In this document: piece after piece, positions 58,537 through 64,000 of the stretch
Layout of the letters: every line of letters starts with the position of its first letter
Position numbering within the stretch: the stretch's first letter is position 1
Assembly (NCBI GenBank): GCA_963815965.1
Contig: CAWFIT010000006.1
Coordinates: forward strand, 105,655-169,654
Direction: 5' to 3'
DNA: 64,000 nt
Origin: DASVFB01 sp963815965
Lineage (GTDB): Bacteria; Actinomycetota; Thermoleophilia; Gaiellales; Gaiellaceae
Translations under genes and position numbers: made by a program
Notes under the pieces: generated by a model
Told to the model about the DNA's origin: nothing
The model's input: the letters and a program-made list of their open reading frames with translations, nothing else
The model's database searches: none

Positions 58537-59640
58537 ATGCGAGGGCTCTGGCGTGCGGTCCTGGACGAGGTCGCTCCCTACGATGCGGGCAAGTCGCTCG
58601 AGGCCATGCGAAGGATCTGGGCACGGACGATCTGATGCGGCTGTCGGCCAACGAGAGCCCTCTCGGCCCCTCCCCGCGGGTGATCGAGGCGCATCCGCCG
58701 CGAAGCCCCGCGCGCGCATCTCTACCCGGATGGCGGATCGACGCGAGCTGCGGGCCGCGCTCGGCGAGCGGCTCGGGGTGCCGCGCCGAGCTGGCTGTGG
58801 TGGGCAACGGGGCGGACGAATTGCTCGCGCTGATCGCCCGCGCCGCCTACGACCCGGGCGACGAGGTCGTGATTCCTCATCCGGCCTTCGAGCCGTACGG
58901 CACGGAGGCGATCCTCGTCCGGCGCCACGGTCGTGTCGAGCCCACTCGACGGCTACGAGACGGATCTCGAGGACATGCAGCGCCGGGTGACGCCGCGGAC
59001 CAAGGCCGTGATCATCTGCACGCCGCACAATCCCGCCTCGACCATCGTGCCCGCGACGCGAGGCTCGAGCGATTGATCGGCTCGCTCGGCGGCGATCCGC
59101 CGCTCGTGATCCTCGACGAGGCGTACCGCGACTTCTGCGACGATGCCGACGACCGTCGACGGCGTGGAGCTGGTCCGCCGCCATCCCACCGTGATCGCGC
59201 TCCGGACCTTCTCGAAGATCGCCGGGCTCGCCGGCCTTCGCGTCGGCTACGCGATCGCCAGGCCCGAGGCCATCGACGTCTCAATCGGGTGCGCGCGCCG
59301 TACAACGTCAACCGGCTGGCGCAGGTCGCCGCCGTGGCCGCCCTCGAGGACAAGGAGCATCTCGAGCGGACGCGCGCCGTGGTCCTCGCCGAGCGCCCCC
59401 GCTTGCGCGCTGCGCTGGCGAGCCCGCGGCGCTCCCTCGCCGCCCTCCCAGGCCAATTTCATCCTGGTCAAGGTCGGCGACCGCGCCTCGGTCATCCGCC
59501 AGGCGCTCCTCGCGCAGGCATCCTGGTGCGCGACGGCGCCGGCGTGGGCTTCCCCGGCCACCTGCGCATCGCGATCGGCACGCCCGCGCAGAACAACCGC
59601 CTCCTCGCCGCCTGGGACCAAGCGCCATCAAGCCACGTAG
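58537..59640 (+). CDS. hisC: Histidinol-phosphate aminotransferase-like enzyme, frameshifted
   Basis: About 365 residues. LMRLSANESPLGPSPRVIEA is the typical start, with NGADELLALIARAAYDPGDEVV and PHPAFEPYGTEA after it. The PLP lysine is in TFSKIAGLAGLRVGYAIA; ILDEAYRDFCDD holds the Asp-Tyr pair, and FPGHLRIAIGT ends it. It transaminates imidazole-acetol phosphate in histidine synthesis, though related family members act on aromatic amino acids. At least five shifts (near 58,615, 58,700, 58,935, 59,150, 59,280 and 59,420). ATG 58537. Confidence 0.75.
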
Positions 59641-59675
59641 GGCGCCGCGCTGCCGGCGCCTACGGAGCCGATGAG

Positions 59676-60011
59676 CTACTGACGGGCGCGGGGATTCTTC
59701 GGCCGCACGACGGCGGCTGGCGGCCTGAACCGGGCGGTGCCTCTCGGAGCTGCCGCTCGAGCTGCGTCACCCGCTGCTCCGCCCGCGCCGCCTGGGTCCG
59801 AAGCGCCTCCGTCTCCGCGTAGACCTGCTTGATCTCCGCCTGAAGCCGCTCGGCGCGCTCGCGGCTCTCCTCCCACTTCGCCCAGAGGATGGCGGACAGC
59901 ACGCGCCAGGAGCAGGGCGGCGACGATGAGCAGCCACGGACGCCGCGGGCGGGACGACATGAGCCCGCGCCGCGTGATGGGACTCGGCGAATCGATCGAG
60001 TCCGATCTCAT
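59676..60011 (-). CDS. Small membrane-anchored coiled-coil protein, frameshifted
   Basis: A single hydrophobic helix (RRPWLLIVAALLLA) leads, after a shift near 59,895-59,910, to AILWAKWEESRERAERLQAEIKQVY, a heptad-rich coiled coil of about 45 residues. A Pro/Gly-rich tail ends with KNPRARQ after a second shift near 59,720. The layout resembles FtsB/FtsL-type or LapA-type proteins but no family is certain. Start ATG 60011 or 59960. Confidence 0.45.
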   Translation of the reverse strand: MRSDSIDSPSPITRRGLMSSRPRRPWLLIVAALLLARAVRHPLGEVGGEPRARRAASGGDQAGLRGDGGASDPGGAGGAAGDAARAAAPRGTARFRPPAAVVRPKNPRARQ

Positions 60012-60068
60012 GGCTCTCAGAGACTAGCATCGGCGCCGGCCGTGCCGCCGCCAAGAGTTTGCTAGAGT

Positions 60069-60632
60069 ATGGCCGTGGCATCGGGATTGCTGCCCCGCTT
60101 CTTCGAGCGCGTGACTCGGCAGAGCCTTCAGTGACCTCGTCGCTCGACGATCCGCCGGTGGCGCGCTATCTCACGGATCTGCTCACGCGCTTCGCGCGCA
60201 GCCGAGGCACTGCACGCGGTGCAGGCGGTGGCGGAGCCGGCGTCTCGAGACCGTGGCCGACTCCTTGCTCGCGATCCAGGGCGTCTGGGACTGGGATTCG
60301 CCGACTTCAATCCGCAAGCCGGAGCAGACGCATTGCGCCGCCACATCGGAGACTACACGCTGTTCATGACGGGCGATCTTCCGCGAGCACGTCGAGCGGC
60401 TCGCCGCGATCGAGCTACTACCTGCACGAGGGCCGCCGCGCGTACCGGTTCGTCTCCGAGACCGCGAGGACGGGCGGCCGAGCCGATGCGCCGCTCTACC
60501 GGCGTCTCTCCGATCGCTTCGAGCAATATGCGGGCGCGCTGACCTACGCGCGCAAGGTCTACTTCCGGCGGACGCAGTGGCCGCCGGCGCCGGCACCGGA
60601 TCCGTTCCTCCGCGCGCTCGTCGGCCGAATGA
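60069..60632 (+). CDS. Conserved-looking protein of unknown function, frameshifted
   Basis: The pieces in order are MAVASGLLPRFFERVTRQS, SSLDDPPVARYLTDLLTRFAR, ETVADSLLAIQGVWDWDS, DALRRHIGDYTLFMTG, YYLHEGRRAYRFVSETAR and YAGALTYARKVYFR. These form one sensible helical protein of about 185 residues across several frames. No family recognised. A TGA at 60630-60632 overlaps the next ATG. Confidence 0.4.
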
Positions 60633-61769
60633 CCTCTCCGGCCGAGCCGACGCCGAGGCCGCGTGCCTCGGCGCCCTGGAAGCGCTCGCTCGCGAGCTCG
60701 GCGAGCCGCCCGACCTCGGCGCCTACTCGGTCAAGGTGCTCGACGGCGCGCTGCACGCGCTGGTCAAGCGGCATGGCGCGGTGGCCGGTCCGCTGCTGCA
60801 CGCGATGGTCGAGCGGGCCGGCAGCGAAGGCCGCGCGAACGGCGGCTCGACGCGCGCTCTACCGCATGACGCAGGCCGGCATCGTGGTGCCCCCATCGCC
60901 AAGCCGTCCGCGCGAGCCTGTGATCGGCCGCGCGCCGACCACGCCGTTCGCGCGTGGCTGTCGGGCATCGACGGCACGCGGGTCACGCGCCGCCTGGATC
61001 CTCTTCGAGGGGGGCTCGGCGGGCAGCTGTCAGCTGTGCTCGCTCATCTTGAACGACGAGGCGGGCATCCTCGAAGCCGCTGGCGGCTCGATCACGAAGA
61101 AGCGGCTCGAGGCGGAGCTGCGCCGCCTGCGCGAGCACCAGAAGCTGCCGTGGGTCGAGACCGATCCGCGCTCGGGCCTGCGCGCTCGTCGCCGAGGCCC
61201 TGGCGCTCCACGCGCGATTGGGCACCGATCCGCCGCCCGAGTTCTCGCGCTGGCGCCGCTTCTTCATCGGAATCGGCGGTGGACGGGACCGAGCTCCGCA
61301 CCGGGTGACGTGGATCCCGATCTGCTCGGTCGATCGGCCGAGCTGCTCGACCTGCCGGAGCTGGCGGGTGGTTCGTGGATCCGGAGCTGATCCACGAGGA
61401 TGCGCTCGCGCTGCTGCAGGCGCGCGAAAGCCGTCTCGTCGTGTCCGATCAGATCAAGGCGGAGCGCGAGGCAGCGATCGTCGACGCGGTGATCGATCGG
61501 TCATCTGACGGCCGACGCGCGGCGGCGCTGGAAACGACGCCTGGCGGAGATGGCGATCGTCTTCCGATCCACCGGCCGGGAGGACATCGCGCGGCTGGCC
61601 GCCAGCCGTCGAAGCGGCGCTCGGCCGACGAGGAGCGCGTCGCGCGACACATCCCATTCGTGAGGACGCTCGCCATGCGCGGCCTCGAGATGGGCGCCGA
61701 GGTCGCGCTCGGCCGGGCCAAGCTGGCCGACGTGAGCCGCGTCGCCGGAGCGGAAACGCGCGCGCGTGA
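60629..61769 (+). CDS. Protein of unknown function, frameshifted
   Basis: About 375 residues pieced from three frames: LGALEALARELGEPPDLGAYSVKVLDGALHALVKRHG, RRALYRMTQAGIVVPP, AWILFEGGSAG and CSLILNDEAGILEAAGGSITKKRLEAELRRLREHQKLPWVETD, then ELIHEDALALLQARESRLVVSDQIKAEREAAIVDAVID and FVRTLAMRGLEMGAEVALGRAKLADVSR. Mostly helical, with a HEAT-like feel. I cannot assign a family. It shares a GTGA overlap with the next gene. Confidence 0.4.
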
Positions 61770-62713
61770 TCCCGGGCGTCCGTGTCGGCCACGTCAGCGA
61801 TCTCGTCGGGCTCACCGGGGTCACCGTCGTGCTGCCCGATCGTCCCGCGGTGGGCGGCGTCGACGTGCGCGGGCGTGCCGCCGGCGTCCACGGCCTCGAG
61901 TTCCTCCACCCGCGCCACTCGTGCCGACGCTCGACGCCATCGTGCTCGCCGGGGGGAGCGCGTTCGGCCTCGAGTCCATCTGGGGCGTCATGCAGTGGCT
62001 CGAGGAGCACGGGATGGGATTCAGGACCCGTCACACCGTCGTGCCGCATGTCGCCGGCGCCATCCTCTACGACCTCGGCGTCGGCGATTCCCGGGCGCGG
62101 CCGGATCGCGCGATGGGATATGCGGCGGCCGCGGCCGCGCATCACGGCCCGATCGCCCAGGGCAACGTGGGCGCCGGCACCGGCGCCACGGTCGGCAAGC
62201 TCCACGGCGCGCAGCATGCCATGCGAGGTGGACTCGGCTGTGCGTCCACGGCAGGCTCGGCGAGTCGCGTGGGGGCGATCGTCGCGGTCAACGCCGTCGG
62301 TGACGTCCGCGACCCGCGACCGGCCGGCTGATCGCCGGGGCGCGCGAGCGCCCGAGAGCCGTCGCCTCGTCGACACCGCGGCGGCGCTCGCTGCGGGAGC
62401 GCCGCCACCGAGCTTTCAGCCCGTGAACACCACGATCGGCGTGGTCGTGACGTCGGCCGCGCTCGACAAGAAAGAAGCCGCTCACATCGCCCACCTGGCG
62501 ATGGAGGGATTCACGCGAGCGCTCTCGCCGCCCCATCTCGACACGGACGGCGACACGCTCTTCTGTCTCTCGGTGGGTGACGCGCGGGCCGACCTCGTCG
62601 CGCTCGGCCGCGCGGCGGCCGACGTGGTTGCGCGGGCGATCGTCCGGGCGGTGATGATGGCGCGCTCGCTGCCGGGCCTCCCCTGCGCCCGGGACCTGGT
62701 CGGAGGCCGGTAG
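61766..62713 (+). CDS. P1-family peptidase (DmpA/L-aminopeptidase type), frameshifted
   Basis: About 315 residues. PGVRVGHVSDLVGLTGVTVVL starts it; VLAGGSAFGLESIWGVMQWLEE, GPIAQGNVGAGTGATVGKLHG and FQPVNTTIGVVVTSAALDKKEA are family motifs. The last contains the Asn/Thr region where P1 enzymes self-cleave in DmpA-type proteins (TTIGVV). They act as aminopeptidases or lactam-cleaving enzymes. Shifts near 61,920 and 62,325. GTG 61766. Confidence 0.8.
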   Translation: MIPGVRVGHVSDLVGLTGVTVVLPDRPAVGGVDVRGRAAGVHGLEFLHPRHSCRRSTPSCSPGGARSASSPSGASCSGSRSTGWDSGPVTPSCRMSPAPSSTTSASAIPGRGRIARWDMRRPRPRITARSPRATWAPAPAPRSASSTARSMPCEVDSAVRPRQARRVAWGRSSRSTPSVTSATRDRPADRRGARAPESRRLVDTAAALAAGAPPPSFQPVNTTIGVVVTSAALDKKEAAHIAHLAMEGFTRALSPPHLDTDGDTLFCLSVGDARADLVALGRAAADVVARAIVRAVMMARSLPGLPCARDLVGGR

Positions 62714-62733
62714 GGCCCCGAGCGGGTATCCGC

Positions 62734-63797
62734 TCAGGCGCGGGGCGGGGCCAGCTCCTCGCGCCAGAGACCGAGCGCGGCGAGCGCCGGCTCGTCGGTG
62801 AGGTGGAAGAGGCAGGCTGGCGCGGCGCCCGCGGGATTGCGATGCTCGATCCAGTGCCAGGGCGGCGCGGCGAAGCAATCACCTTCTTCCCAGGTGATGA
62901 GCGTGTCGCCGATCAGGCTCTCACCGCGGCCCTCGACCGCGTGAAACACGCCGCTGCCCGTTCGCCGTTCGGCGGCCGTCCGCTCGCCCGGCCTCAGCCA
63001 CTGGACCTCGGACCCCATCGTGCGGAGGGGCCACTCGCCCGTGCGCGGGTTTAGTAGCGTGCCTCAGAACGACGGCCGACGCGGCGGGCGCCATCTCCGC
63101 CATGGCGGCGAGCGCCTTCCTGGCGACGCGCCACGGCCAGCGCACCTGCGGATATCCGGTGTCCTCGTAGCGCGACCGACGAGGCACGAGTCCCCGCCGC
63201 CGTCAGCTCGTCCTCGGAGGAATCCGTGCTCGTGGTCGGCGGCGCCGCCGGCTGCATGCGCGAGGCCCAACTCGCGTCCATATTGCGCACGAGCGGGATG
63301 TCGAGGCCGTCGAGCCAGACCACGGGCTCCGTCCCGTCGTGGCCGTGATCGTGCCCGCGCATCGGCGGCGTGATGATGAGGTCGCCCGGCTCCATCGCGC
63401 ACTTCATCCCGTCCACCGTCGTGAAGGCCCCGTGCCCTTCGACGACGAGCCGGAGCGCGGCCGGCGTGTGGTGATGGCTCGGTGCGCTCTCGCCCGGGAG
63501 AATGATCTGAAGCCCGGCGTAGAGAGTGGCCGTCGCCGCGTAGGCGCCGGCGAGGCCGGGATTCATGGCACCTGCACACGGCGCTCCGCCTGCTCGATGC
63601 CGACCAGTCTCGCCGCCTCGAGGAGGGGCGGGCGCAGATCGGCCAGCGCCAGTGATGCGGCACCACCTGGGTCGTCCGCTGATGCGGCAGCAGGGTGTGG
63701 AGCGCGGCCCAGAGCGGCGCGAGGGCCAGCTTCTCGAGCGTGTCCGAATAGGCGTCGGGCAGGGTCTTGTCAGGGTCGGAAGGGTCGTCACGGTCAT
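62734..63797 (-). CDS. Gentisate 1,2-dioxygenase-like bicupin, frameshifted
   Basis: About 350 residues over three or more frames. YSDTLEKLALAPLWAALHTLLPHQ, then LQIILPGESAPSHHHTPAALRLVVEG with the metal histidines, MEPGDLIITPPMRGHDHGHDG, and VWLDGLDIPLVRNMDASWA. The second cupin ends with WEEGDCFAAPPWHWIEHRN. The pattern fits gentisate dioxygenases, which open the ring of 2,5-dihydroxybenzoate. ATG 63797 with GGAGGAG. Shifts near 63,060, 63,200 and 63,570-63,760. Confidence 0.75.
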
Positions 63798-64000
63798 GCT
63801 CCTCCCTCGTCGAAGACGGTGTGGCCGGAAGGCTCACCTCGAATCGCCCCGCCTCATTTGCGCGTGTCAGAGCCGACCCTGCTCTGGGCTCCGGGGTCAC
63901 ATCAGAGACCATGGCGAGCGCTGCCATTGTAGCCCTGGCGCGGACGCTGTGGACCGGAGGCGCGCGCGGGCCGGTTGCGGGGGCGCGGCCGGACCGCGAC
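63798..64000. other. Right edge, no gene recognised
   Basis: About 200 bases upstream of the dioxygenase gene. No gene, RNA or clear promoter seen. Confidence 0.5.

Overview
The window is high-GC, gene-dense bacterial DNA and looks like two unrelated pieces joined near position 32,930. The left piece (1 to about 32,930) carries conserved housekeeping blocks: era-cdd-dagK/PAP2-ybeY-phoH-yqeY-HIT-mtaB-prmA-dnaJ-hrcA-hemW-lepA, then murJ, rpsT, holA, comEC, comEA and leuS. Together with cupins, lysA, a DUF255 thioredoxin-domain protein, a class III cyclase-like protein and an HMG-CoA-lyase-like protein, the gene content and order suggest a soil or aquatic actinobacterium of the Thermoleophilia/Gaiellales type (inference). 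Genes are mostly intact. Many are translationally coupled through 4- or 8-base start/stop overlaps, several of which seem to use CTG starts.

The right piece (about 32,930 to 64,000) resembles Rokubacteria/Methylomirabilota (inference). It begins inside a glycosyltransferase whose 5' end is missing, and many of its genes carry small indels, as in a lower-accuracy assembly. Its regions are: surface-polysaccharide genes (two glycosyltransferases, three sulfotransferases, an ABC-2 exporter; 32.9-38.4 kb); an operon matching the route from cyclohexanecarboxylate to pimelyl-CoA (38.7-44.7 kb); a secreted protein with about 26 tandem eight-residue repeats (44.8-45.8 kb); a redox region with two probable selenoproteins (46.1-50.1 kb) next to a NifU-like scaffold and the MsrPQ methionine sulfoxide repair pair (50.1-52.1 kb); an RDD protein, a lytic transglycosylase, a CDP-alcohol phosphotransferase and GlnD (52.3-58.4 kb); and HisC, several unknowns, a P1 peptidase and a gentisate-dioxygenase-like cupin (58.5-63.8 kb).

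The most interesting content is the selenocysteine evidence. A B12-binding radical SAM protein ends in Cys-UGA-Ala-Glu-Pro followed by a perfect 7-bp stem with an AGUU loop. A VKOR-thioredoxin fusion about 2 kb upstream on the other strand has UGA exactly at the first cysteine of its WCPAC redox motif, followed by a 6-bp GC stem. Other signals are a leuS attenuator with a Leu-Leu leader peptide, a 170-nt imperfect hairpin filling the hrcA-dnaJ gap, two copies of a 130-bp palindromic repeat that supply the stop codons of their neighbour genes, and the chimeric junction. No rRNA, tRNA, CRISPR array, insertion sequence or replication origin was seen.
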